A DNA stretch of 64,000 bases from Lunularia cruciata (Eukaryota; Streptophyta; Marchantiopsida; Lunulariales; Lunulariaceae), in assembly GCA_948567375.1 (NCBI GenBank), contig OX419757.1, positions 16,568,974-16,632,973 of the forward strand, written 5' to 3'. The notes beneath the pieces were generated by a model. It was not told the origin of the DNA, did no database searches, and saw only the letters and a program-made list of their open reading frames with translations. The position numbers and the translations under genes are program-made. Of the stretch, positions 48,023 through 57,436 are shown in pieces (position 1 is the stretch's first letter; each line of letters opens with the position of its first letter).

Positions 48023-48272
48023 TTCCTGTTGCGAGCTCGTAGCAAAGATCGACTGTCGTGAAAGTGTAAACATCCGCTGGTGAAGTCTCGCCAGATATAC
48101 TGGAGGTTAGTTCCTTTCGACTACAAAATCAATCCTCAATGACATTGTTGGATCTTGCAGGGTCGAACTACAGTCGAGTGTTTACCTTGGAGCTGGCATA
48201 GCTGGGCTACTGGTGTTTAATTACACTCACAAAAAGTCCAATGGAACAAAGATGCCGCCTGGACCTCCAGCA
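48023..48272 (+). pseudogene. Truncated second copy of the P450 gene
   Basis: The 5' flank and the first part of exon 1 of the gene at 42950 recur here. The ATG at 48139 opens MTLLDLAGSNYS, matching MTSLDLAESNYS of the intact gene. A 1-bp deletion after codon 12 then shifts the frame and gives a TAG. In the shifted frame the similarity goes on through VFNYTHKKSNGTKMPPGPPA and stops at the alanine codon, exactly where the LTR at 48273 begins. The rest of the gene is not seen in the window. It arose by a duplication of at least 250 bp and was then cut by the insertion. Confidence 0.9.
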
Positions 48273-48540
48273 TGTAAGAACCAGGTTATAGTATAAAGGG
48301 CTAAATTATATACTTCGAGCCTTATCTCTCGTTAATCTAACCTGAGAACTAGGTAAACCCTAGTTAATACAGCGTACCGTAGTTATGCTGTAGGCAGTTA
48401 CGCGCCTCATCATAAGAGCAGAACTCTATTGTCCAATATTGAGCCTATGTGTTCATTATTACGTATATCGATTCTAAGTAAAGAGTTGTGCCTCTACTTT
48501 GTACGCTCTCCTCAATCTGTTTACGGACATAATTCCTATA
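48273..48540 (+). repeat. Copia-type LTR that cuts the P450 copy
   Basis: It begins TGTAAGAACCAGG at the point where the P450 similarity ends and runs to cctata, just before a primer-binding site at 48541. A TATA-like agtataaaggg lies at about 48289. The expected final CA is not present (tata), so the end is placed by the primer site. Confidence 0.65.
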
Positions 48541-48552
48541 TGGTATAAGAGC
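48541..48552 (+). promoter_or_regulatory. Primer-binding site after the LTR
   Basis: tggtataagagc differs in one base from the plant copia site TGGTATCAGAGC. A weaker second candidate, tggtatcatttc, stands at 49000-49011 after another cctata, just before the copia gag at 49080, and may mark a duplicated or second element start. Confidence 0.65.
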
Positions 48553-49079
48553 AAATTTGCTAATATCTAGCACACTCTAAAGCAAGAATAGGACTAACAA
48601 ATTCTAGAATTACCTTCAATTTCTGCAAGAGTGTTACAGCAAATGAATCTGGACTCAGGTTCCCTCCCACCCAAGAACGTGCCCTTCTCTTTCTGAACGA
48701 CCCGGCATACATTTCTATTGGCCAACATCTGATCAATGCAAGCAAATCTGAAGCCCCGCCGGCGACATGCAAAACGGAAGCGAAGATTTTCCATTTCTTT
48801 GTCTCATTTCTTCGAGACTAGATGGTTTTCTCATTTCCTTGTCAAAAATTGTCTCATTCACCACCATTTAATGCCAAAATAGATCAAAATAGACCCACAA
48901 AGACCTGAGCAAAGCATCAGTCTCAGAATTGAGAATGGGTGGTAAAATCAAAGCAATATATAAAAATTCAAATTTCTCTTTGGTATTTTTCCATCCTATA
49001 TGGTATCATTTCAAATTGAATCATAGAGTTAACTAGAGTCAAAAGAAAATTTACCCTTGAACAAGTAGGCTCACTCCCA
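48553..49079. other. Unassigned stretch between primer site and gag
   Basis: A GC-richer part (48600-48800) is open on both strands (minus ORFs 48560-48772 and 48594-48794) but shows no Gag or other motif. From 48800 the sequence is AT-rich and may be a decayed LTR ending at cctata before 49000. Confidence 0.3.
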
Positions 49080-49263
49080 TCAGAAACCATAGCAACTTCC
49101 CAACTCATCAACACAATGTATTGGTAGAAATTTGATGGCATTGGGTATAGTTCTTGGGCATCAACAACTGAGAATAAATTCTCAATAAGGGGCTACTAGT
49201 ATATTATTTCCAATGCAAGCCCAAAGCCCCGCCTCCCACTGCTATGCAATTATTGCATCAACC

Positions 49264-49317
49264 ATTGCTTGATTCAATGCATCAACCATTGCTTATCAAC
49301 GCATTGAATCAAGCAAT
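49264..49317 (+). repeat. Perfect 17-bp inverted repeat with 20-nt loop
   Basis: attgcttgattcaatgc (49264-49280) is followed after 20 bases by its exact reverse complement (49301-49317). The first arm also overlaps a 24-bp spaced direct repeat of gcatcaaccattgctt (49255 and 49279). Confidence 0.92.
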
Positions 49318-49550
49318 TTCTGATTGCAAAATAAAAGATAAAATTGCCAAGGTAGCACCTTGGGACTGCAGCTCGTGGGACATTTTAAGCCATGTCCAAG
49401 ATTGCTAGACCTCCCACAAAATTTGGGAGCACCTCAAGTCAACCTACCTCTCCCAAGATGTAATAAAAAAAATGCATCTCAAAGAAAAATTCCTCTACTT
49501 AAAAATGAAACAAGGCAAGTCCATTACCCAACATGTCTCTCATTTCCAAA

Positions 49551-50063
49551 GCTTTTCTATCCAACTAAAAGATGTTGGAGTGATCATCGATGATGAGGAA
49601 TAAGCAATCAATCTGCTTTGTTCCATTCTTTCACAATTTGCAAGCTACATCAAAACCATTACCTCACTCATATGTGAGAAAATTGAGATGAAACATGGAA
49701 GTTCCAAAGATCCTGCACTATTTTCTATTCATAACAAAGGTAAAGTGCAGTGGAGGGAGAGATGAGGTCCTGCTCACAATAATGATGCTATATAATGACA
49801 CAATAATAATGCTTTTCTATCCAACTACAAAATTTTGGAGTGATCATTGATGATGAGGAATAAGCAATCACTCTGCTTTGTTCCATGCTTTCACAATTTG
49901 CAAGCTACATCAAAACCATTACCTTTCAAGAAATCATTACATCACTCCTATGTGAGAAAATTGAGATGAAACATGGAAGTTCCAAGGATACTGCACTATT
50001 TTCTATTCATAACAAAGGTAAAGTGCAGTGGAGGGAGAGATGAGGTCCTGCTCACAATAATGA
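49551..50063 (+). repeat. 260-bp spaced duplication in the copia gag
   Basis: Copy 1 (49551-49785) and copy 2 (49811-50063) both run from gcttttctatccaacta to gctcacaataatga. Copy 2 holds an extra block of about 18 bp (tttcaagaaatcatt...) that copy 1 lacks. Confidence 0.9.
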
Positions 50064-50367
50064 AAAATGATTTTCTAATACAAATGGAAAGGAGCAAGGC
50101 AAAGGAAAGTGCAATGAAATGCCCCATCTATGGCTAAGGTTTTCATTAGGCAATAGAATGCCAAAATAAAAAAGATTAGCACATAGCTATGTAAACATAT
50201 TTTTTTTACTTCTACGGATAGTAGAACATTTTAAAATGTCTTAAAATATTTTAAATTGTTTACAAAACGTTTTTTTTTTTTTGTGCATACAATTTTGGTT
50301 CGTGGTGTGTGTGATAATCTATGTAGTCCCATTCATTTGAGCAGTCTTAAAATTCACTTTTATGCTC

Positions 50368-50535
50368 GGGTGATTATGTTGTCAAGAATGGCCTGGCTGA
50401 ACTTCTGGTCACAACAATTGAGCTCCAAGAAAAGATTGTTGTGCTTGGGGGTGAACCAATTGATGTGCATGTTGATGCCATCAGCCTTCTACTTGGTATG
50501 GGAGAAGTTGAGGAGCAGGAAGTTCTCCAATAACC
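50368..50535 (+). other. ORF fragment, family not identified
   Basis: In the frame starting gat tat gtt gtc, the sequence reads DYVVKNGLAELLVTTIELQE, then KIVVLGGEPIDVHVDAISLL and LGMGEVEEQEVLQ before a TAA. The composition is strikingly protein-like, but both strands are open here (a minus ORF covers 50374-50637). It lies between copia gag and protease of element 3, so it is either an insertion or a captured fragment. I do not recognise it. Confidence 0.35.
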
Positions 50536-50879
50536 TCTCCTGATAGGTGCAGATGCTGTTGAAAACATTTCAGATAGAATTCTTTTTGCCCCCATGAAAC
50601 AAGACATTTCGTTTACAATAAAGATGAAATGTGACATTCTTTATGCAATAAAAAAGAATATTTTATAAAAAATTATGGTATTTTAAAATTAATTTGAAAA
50701 TATTTTTAAATGACCTATTTTAAAATGAGAAACAAACAAATGTTTCCCTACACATAGCTCTTAAGCTTCAATACAAAAGTGACATAAAAGAAAAACTAGC
50801 ATGAGGAGGAGTTTACTCCAAACTTTTATGCCAAAATTTATTGCTCCTAAGCCTTTTGCTCCAAATCAACACCCCATCT

Positions 50880-51118
50880 AGGACAAATTAAGGATCAACA
50901 TTGGAACATGGATACAAGAGCAACACATTACCTATCTTCTGCCATTTACCATTTTCTTGAGTTCACCCCAAAAGCTTATTTCTCGAGCAAAAATGTAGAT
51001 AAGATTTACTTGGGAGATGAGATAACCCCACCCATCCTCAACTATGGAATAATGTTATTTCCCTTCCTAATGCAGGCAAAGTGACAGTTACAAGCATTTT
51101 GTATGTCTCTCCCTTCAC
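50880..51118 (+). pseudogene. copia element 3 protease remnant
   Basis: One frame reads WNMDTRATHYLSSAIYHFLE, then KIYLGDEITPPI, and after a small shift VTVTSILYVSPFT. This is the copia aspartic protease pattern W-x-x-D-S-G-A-T-x-H-x-x ... V-x-L-G-D ... L-x-x-V-L-Y-V-P-x-L, with the active-site D-S-G changed to D-T-R. The element breaks off here. Confidence 0.75.
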
Positions 51119-51136
51119 TATAACACCCATTTGTGC

Positions 51137-51800
51137 ATGTGTGTGGTATTGTGATGTGTGGTATTGTGATATTTAGCTTGGTATTACTAGTACTTGAGAT
51201 ATATTATTTATATAGAGATAAAATATGGTTCTACATTAGTCATGATTAGCTAAAGTTAGTCATAGCTAAGATAGAAGGGACCTTACTTTAGAGAAAATGG
51301 AAAAGATGAGCATCACTATTTTGGATTCTAGTGGTTGACTTGGTATTAATTTTAGGTGTTTGGCTTTGAGGAAAGAGTTGAGAACTCTTGGGCCCGCAAG
51401 CTTTTTTGTTTTGGATTCTTCTATAGTCCAAGGATGGCCCATGTGAAGGAATCCTTGACTTAGGGGTTGGGTCAAGATAAGATCATTGCTTGGTGGAATA
51501 TGCCCATGTGGATGGATACTCCTTTATACTTTTTGACTTTACTTGACTTTTAACCTAGTAACTTGAACTACTATGGTAAATAGAAAATTTAGTGCGTAAC
51601 TATTTCACAAGTATATAAACAAGGGGTGAGGAGCTACTCATCATCTTTTCATTTTGTAACTATCTCTCTCTCATTGAGTTCTCTAGTGATCAATGGCTTG
51701 AGTCTTGGAGTGTTAACCTTGGAGGAGTATGATGGAGTTTAGATTCTTTGCCTTCTTAGTCCATGGTGTGCAACCATAATAGCCATCAGAGGTTCATTCC
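51137..51800 (+). repeat. Probable LTR at the left of gypsy element 3
   Basis: It starts around the doubled word gtgtggtattgtgat (51141 and 51156 regions), directly after the copia protease breaks off. It contains the TATA-like agtatataaacaagggg at 51610-51626 and a following ttttgtaactatctctctc, like the promoter and RNA start of a plant LTR. No second copy is in the window, so the limits are approximate. Confidence 0.4.
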
Positions 51801-53397
51801 CAGTGAGAGACAAGCCAACTCACATTTTTGGTTCCATTGCCAGCACCTCTCTAGAAGGCAAGATAGTGTTTAGTGTACAATTCTATATTAGATAGAAGGA
51901 GGCTATGAGAGCTCACTTGGAGAAAACTTTAGGGGAGGAGAGAGCTGAACTTATGTTAGAGAACTTGGATCCATTTGTATACCCTATAGTTTAGTATGAT
52001 ATCTTTGAGGTGATTTTGTACATGTTGTACACTTGAGAGGATTTGGAAAGATTGTGTGAGGTGGATTGCAGATTTTGGGGATTCATGTGATTTTGGGCAA
52101 AATCTCAAGTTAGAGATCTAGACTTGAAATTTCTACACAAAATAGCTTGGGTTATCCTTATTCAATTAGCACACTTGTAATTATTGTTGAGAGCTACTAT
52201 GCGCACTGGGCTAGAATTTTTGAAAGTTGATAGGGTAAATTGCTTATGCAATTGCATGCTCTTTGGAAAATTGTAAAGGGTTTGCCATTTCTTTAGTTTT
52301 TAGTGGATTTTTTTTAAAACTTTCCAAGAAAATTTAGTGCATTGTATCCTACCTATTGACACAAAAATTAGAGAGAGATCATTCTTGTAGAGAGGTTATG
52401 AGTTTTTAAAGTGAGAGGGGGTGGTTTTTAGACCAAATCTGAAATATGTGTGTTGAATAGAAAGGTGCCTAGGCCAAATTGCTCAATGAAATGATCTGAA
52501 ATTTTGCAAGGAGAGACGCACTAGAGTTGTGATCAAGTCTAGAAAATTCATAAGACTGTGATATACCAGTTAAGAGATTTGAGTGACATTGTGAGGAAGG
52601 GTTAATTCTACAGAGTTGAGATCTCATGCATGAGGATTTTGAGAGCAACAAAAAGCATGTTTGAGTGTTTAGATTTATCTTGGGAACATGGAGGGTCACC
52701 AAGAGTAGAAATTGAGACTATGCAAGGTTCTCCAAGGGTTTGAGATGATTGTAGGAGTGGATTTGAGGAAAAGAGAGTTGAGAATAGAATTTGGAGAGGG
52801 TGTTGAGAGGATTCAAAAACTTACACCACTTGGAGGAAAGAATGAGTCTAAGTGCTTTTTATATGGAGAGAAGAGACATAAGGCAAGTTCATTTCTATTG
52901 ACCTTTGAGAGCAAGCAATTGAGGGAAAGGAGAGGATTACTTGACTTGGGTTTGCATGTTGGACCTTCTTCACCAAGATTGGGACGGAGAAGATCTAAGA
53001 CCAAGGAGTTGTATGAGGTTTGTGGAGTGGAAGGACTTCCAAAAGGACATGAGTGTAGTGGAGTAAAAGCACTTTTGGAGACTTTGGTGAAGAATCTTGG
53101 AGAGAGTCTTAGTACATCTACAAAAATACTATCACTTTCATCAGCTAGTTCTCAAGATTAGTGATGGAGATAATCTTTCAACTTATGGATAAACTATCCA
53201 TGAGGGTTTGATTAATATGCACTCTAGGATTTGATTTTGCAATAGAAATCTTGGAGCAACTTGAACCTTTTGTGTTCCCTACGGTGGATTACTCTTAAAT
53301 GGTGTTAGTCATGTACATGCTCTATTAGTTATAGAGTGAGAGAAAAGAAAAAAGAAAAAGAAAAAATGAGAGAAAAGAAAGATAGTGATGGGTTAAG
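51801..53397 (+). other. Internal region of gypsy element 3, mostly unidentified
   Basis: Around 51950-52030 a frame reads LENLDPFVYPIV and LYMLYT; around 53245-53325 a related frame reads LEQLEPFVFPTVDYS and LVMYML, so this block occurs twice about 1.3 kb apart. Between them the ORF 52712-53161 is open for 149 codons; it contains C-F-L-Y-G-E-K-R-H, spaced like a degenerate zinc knuckle, and LLETLVKNLGES, but I cannot name it. Confidence 0.35.
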
Positions 53398-54606
53398 ATG
53401 GGGAAACTTTTGGTTTTCTTTGGCAAGGATGGAGAAAATGTGGAGGACTTTGTGAGAGAATTCAAGAGAGCTTTCACAAGAAACAATGAGAGGAGGAAGA
53501 ATGAGTGGGCCTAATAATCTCCACAATTACACCCATTATCTATCATAGGATTGGATTACCGTTGGATTTTGGAGTTTATTGGACCTTTACCATTGATTGT
53601 GAGACATCATTAATATGTTTTGGTTATGGTGGAACACATCTCCAAGTGGATTGAGTAGGTGGCACTTCTTGACAAGTCTAGTGAAGGGACAACTTACTTG
53701 TTCTTAGATCAGGTTCTTAGTTATTTTGGTGCACCGGCTAAGGTTTTGACTGATCAAGTTACAAATTTCTTGGGGGAGTTTCAAGTCTTATGTGATAAGG
53801 CCTTGATTGATCATTGCACTACCTCTCAAGATCACCTTGAGGTATATGGCTTAGCAAAGAGAGTGGTTTAGACAATGAAGAGAGGATTGCCTAAGTATAG
53901 TTTGCAAAGAGACCACTTGGGAGATTGGGTTCTCCAACTACCTTGGCTAGCCATGGGCTATTGGTTCAGCCAGCAAGCTTCCCTACCATCCTTCTCTCCT
54001 TACTTTCTACTCTATGGATGAGATCTTGATTTAGTTACAACCATTTATCAAGATGTTATTGTAGTTTTGGAGTTGGATGATCCAAACATATGAATGAACG
54101 CATATTCTCAATGGGCAGAGATCTTTTGGAAAGAGATGCCAATGGCTTTTGAGAACTTGGCAATTGCTTAGCATAGGGATATCTTATGTTTTGCTACCAT
54201 TAAAGGAGTAGGTTATAGACCTTTGATATGTCAATTTCATCCATGGGACTATGTAGATCCATAGCATACAACATTGTCAACACTTGATGTTATTATAGGG
54301 TACAATATCTTGGGAGTGCACAAGGTTTTGCCTTTTAGAGCTCCCATGTTGGAAGGACATGATGGTGTTGTTTGGAAGGATCATGTGCCCAATTGTGCAC
54401 CTTGCCACCTCCCAAAAATTGATGACATTATGGACCAAAGCTTGGCACTTGTATGTGCAGGCGTGTGGTGTATGTAATGCGGCTCTTCTAGTGGAGCTGC
54501 TACTATGTTGGTGTGTGATAGTTATTCAAGAGGATGGCATATGGCATGTTTGACTCCTTCTCTCATGGTGGTTCCTCAAGAATAATGGTTATGTCCTAGA
54601 TGTACT
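53398..54606 (+). pseudogene. gypsy element 3: gag joined to integrase and a PHD-like finger
   Basis: One reading frame, broken only by stop codons, runs from an ATG at 53398 to 54606. It starts with a short Gag piece (KLLVFFGKDGENVEDFVREF), then passes at once into integrase: DYRWILEFIGPLPL, YVLVMVEHISKWIE, DKSSEGTTYLFLDQVLSYFG, VLTDQ, DHLEVYGLAKRVV, LQLPWLAMGYWFS, SPYFLLYG. Protease, RT and RNase H are missing, so a deletion joined the parts. The integrase D-D-E is partly kept: the first aspartate is glutamate (LEFIG), the second (LTDQ) and the glutamate (LEVYG) remain. After the integrase tail (KDHVPNCAPCHLP) comes a C4HC3-like finger at 54469-54603. At least nine in-frame stops make it dead. 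Confidence 0.85.
54469..54603 (+). other. PHD-finger-like segment at the integrase C terminus
   Basis: In the integrase frame the sequence is C-M-stop-C-G-S, then AATMLVCDSYSRGWHMACL, then W-L-C-P-R-C at 54587-54603. The spacing C-x2-C ... C-D-x-(C) ... W-H-x2-C ... W-x-C-x2-C is that of a PHD finger; the fourth cysteine is tyrosine and two stops interrupt it. PHD fingers bind histone H3 tails, so in an active element this part could have steered integration to marked chromatin. Confidence 0.7.
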
Positions 54607-54774
54607 TGACCTATAGCTAGTTCACCCTATATGTGATATAGATTGCAGGTAGGCAACTAATGATGGAGCTTGATAGCACCTGGCATCTTCATCTTTGCTC
54701 ACCATAAGGTATACCACATACTTAGAGAAGATGGCTATCTGGAGTTAGAAGGATCTAAATGCCAATTAGGGGAG

Positions 54775-56270
54775 TGATTGCAGCACTTTAGAGTTCATGT
54801 ATGACTTATATATGAGTTATGCTTCTATAGTGTATGATATTGACAATAATGTATGTTGTGAGTGATGTATATATGCACAATAGCTATCACAACATTTGTA
54901 GTGTTGAAGCTAGGTTGCTTGGATGTTGGAGTTGTAGTGTTGGTAGTCATAGGTATTTTGGTATTTACTCATGGACTACTTGTTGGCAGTCCAATTTTAT
55001 GTTAGGACTATTGATCATATGGTGAGACCCATCATCACTTGCACCATTCACACTATCAAATGTGCCATTAGTAGCACAGTTAGGGCTGGAGACCTAAGTC
55101 AAGCAAAGAGGTATACCTTTGAAATTCAATGCCAAATAGCTCACTTCTTTGATGTTGAGCCTTTGAGTTGTTGGCTATGGACAAAGGCCAACAAGCATCA
55201 CATGGAGTCTCGTAGCTAGAGTGGGTGTGGCTTGACTATAGTCAGTGCTTGATTGCTGGCAGAGTGTTGAGTGGAGGATTGAGTATATATTTGTTTAAGT
55301 GTGATTTGAGTGGAAGAATAAACTGATTATTGTGGCATTTTAGAGTTCATGTATGACTTATGTATGATTTGTGCTTCTATAGTGTATGATGATGACAGAA
55401 ATGTATGTTGTGTGACAATGTATATATGCATCTCTATCTATACATCAACAATTATCAAGTTGGTGTATGTGTATTAGTCTGCACTTTGCATGAGTGATTG
55501 TAGGTTGAAGTGAGTGGGAGTGAGGAATCTTGATGCATGACCAGAAGCACTTGAGTGAAGGAAGTCATTCGTGTGGAACTAGCATGTGCAACTCTAGGGT
55601 TCTGCAAAGGTCAAGAACAATATAAACTTTTATATTGTTCTTGACCACCAAATACCTAGAGTATCTTAAAGTAACACCAACCTTTAAGATTTAATAGATA
55701 GTCATTCAAGATTCTTGTGATGTCATGCCTTTTGGGAAGGTTGGAATGCTATGTCACAATTGTAGTTGTCAAACTGATTGGATCCTTGGGAGATCTTACT
55801 CTCTCTTAGTTTGCATGTTCTAAGACACTATTCATAAGACATCTTAATACTATTAATTTTGTACAACCTGAAATTTGTGATAAGAGTGCAAATCATTGTA
55901 CTTATGACTGCTTCAATGATAGTACTAGGAATTTGGCCGGGCAGTAGGGGAAGTACAGAAATTACAATGTACAATGACTTTTGTTACTAATGAACCATAA
56001 TAAGCAAGAATCTTCTCAATAAAATCTATCATGAGTATGATTATTGGTGATTCTCTCTTTCTGTAGTGTACCAGAGGTGGTGTTTCTACCCTCTTCTAGA
56101 AGTGGTTTCTGCCCAAGAGGTTAAATAGGCAAGAATAGACAATTTATAGCATTGTGATACTTTATCTTCATTTCTAGTCATTTCCATCCGCATCATCAAA
56201 GGAATGATCTGTTCTTACCAATTATACTATAGTAAGTTGACATTCAGTCACCACAACTTGATCTAATAAT
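54775..56270 (+). repeat. Right-hand LTR-like region of gypsy element 3
   Basis: A purine tract ttaggggag (54766-54774) directly precedes TGATTGCAGCACTTTAG, as a polypurine tract precedes a 3' LTR. Within the region the unit attgcagcactt...atatgca (54777-54877) recurs at 55329-55430, and the blocks A (55105-55430) and B (56050-56270) match 33100-33657. The right end is unclear. Confidence 0.5.
55609..55646 (+). repeat. Perfect 17-bp hairpin with 4-nt loop
   Basis: ggtcaagaacaatataa (55609-55625), loop actt, then the exact reverse complement (55630-55646). It lies inside the LTR-like region. A role as RNA hairpin or as a replication-error product cannot be told from sequence. Confidence 0.95.
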
Positions 56271-56340
56271 CTATATCTTGTGTCCATAGCTCCTACAATA
56301 CAAATAATTTTCTTTAAGTGCCATGTTGTGATAACACTCA

Positions 56341-56640
56341 AAATAATTGAAACATAAACTATTGATATTAATCCCACCTATGAAATTGAGAAGACTTCTC
56401 TTCTAGTTAGACAATAACATATAAATATAACTTATCCATCCTGATATAGTTCTTTAAGTTTTGTTTTAGATATAATATTTGAAAGAGAATATTTTCAAAA
56501 TAATAGAAACATACAACTGTTGAAAATAATCTCACCGTATATACATCGAGAAAAATTTTCTTGTGGTCAGAGAAGACCGTGTAAATATAAATCATCCATC
56601 CTTATACAGATCCTTTAAGTTATATCTTTGATACATGTTT
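56341..56640 (+). repeat. Diverged direct duplication, about 155 bp per unit
   Basis: The unit from aaataattgaaacataaact (56341) recurs from about 56497. Both copies contain, in order, an aacat(a)aac block, a tctc-rich block, aatataa(c/a)ttatccatcc / catccatcc and ctttaagtt...tttgat/tttagat. Confidence 0.75.
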
Positions 56641-57314
56641 TAAAGGAAAGGATCCTTCCGCAGAAAAGTGCAATGAGGATATGTTGTTGGATACATTATT
56701 ATCAGTGAAGTAGAATACATATAACTAGCATTGGACAAGAGTGCAGCGCAGAATATCAGAATTAGTTTATTGTTTATTCTTATATGCAACGAGAGCAAGA
56801 GGAAGGGTTTACTTTAGAGGAACGAAAACATTATCCTAGCATAAAAGTCCTCTCGAAACACACAATGCATGCATGCAACACGAAAACAACGAAAAAATAC
56901 TACGAAACCATCAGGATGTTTTAGTGCCAGAGTGACAATTTCTGAGTGCGCTGTTCTTCTTATTTGGAGCTTCTCTAGATCTAATTGTTGTGCATAAGAA
57001 AATTTAGCTGTGTCTGAGACAGATGCATGAGAACAGCAACGTCTTTGTAATTGATTGTGGAATGCTTTTTTACAGTTATTTCAATACTTTGTTGATGATT
57101 GTGCCGGCAAAGGGAGTGATTCAGAAGTAAATATACATTCCACAACTGCAATTCGGTCTTCAATGATTCTTGCTCTAGCAAGCTTTGTTGAAGAAGCTGT
57201 GAGAGTGCATTCCACAACTGGTACTAAAGACATTGCACAGAGCCCAATTACGGACGAGTCCTGAATCTTAAAATAAATCAATCACAATCACAATGCTCTT
57301 TGCACTTCCAATGA

Positions 57315-57431
57315 AGGGACGAGCTATTTTCACCACACTTTTTGCTCTTTCCATCACAACACTGTAAATTAGTCGACATTAAACTAATCCTACAGTCTGG
57401 GGTCAAATGTGATGGAAATAGCACGTCCCTA
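57315..57431. mobile_element. MITE-like foldback element
   Basis: The arms agggacgagctatttt... (from 57315) and ...ggaaatagcacgtccct (to 57430) are inverted repeats matching at about 20 of 23 positions, and an inner stem actgtaaattagt / actaatcctacagt continues the fold. The same five bases, aatga, lie at 57310-57314 and 57432-57436, with one extra a at the right end. Size, lack of coding sequence and repeated flanks fit a small non-autonomous DNA transposon. A hairpin RNA gene is the alternative. Confidence 0.65.
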
Positions 57432-57436
57432 AATGA

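Larger units (their letters stand above)
49080..50063 (+). pseudogene. copia element 3 gag remnant with internal duplication
   Basis: The frame opens near 49120 with KFDGIGYSSWAS, the K-F-D-G-x-N-Y-x-x-W start of copia Gag. After breaks it continues with SSWDILSHVQ, KSTYLSQDVIKKMHLKEKFL, YLKMKQGKSITQHVSHFQS and QLKDVGVIIDDEE, the W-x-x-L ... L-x-x-x-L-x-x-x-x-M-x-x-G-x-S pattern of the UBN2 core. The part from 49551 to 49785 is then repeated at 49811-50063. Confidence 0.75.

Noticed and set aside
54834..55219. Small plus-strand ORFs in the LTR-like region
   Set aside because: They are short, overlap each other and fall in sequence that recurs at 33345-33657 with stops.
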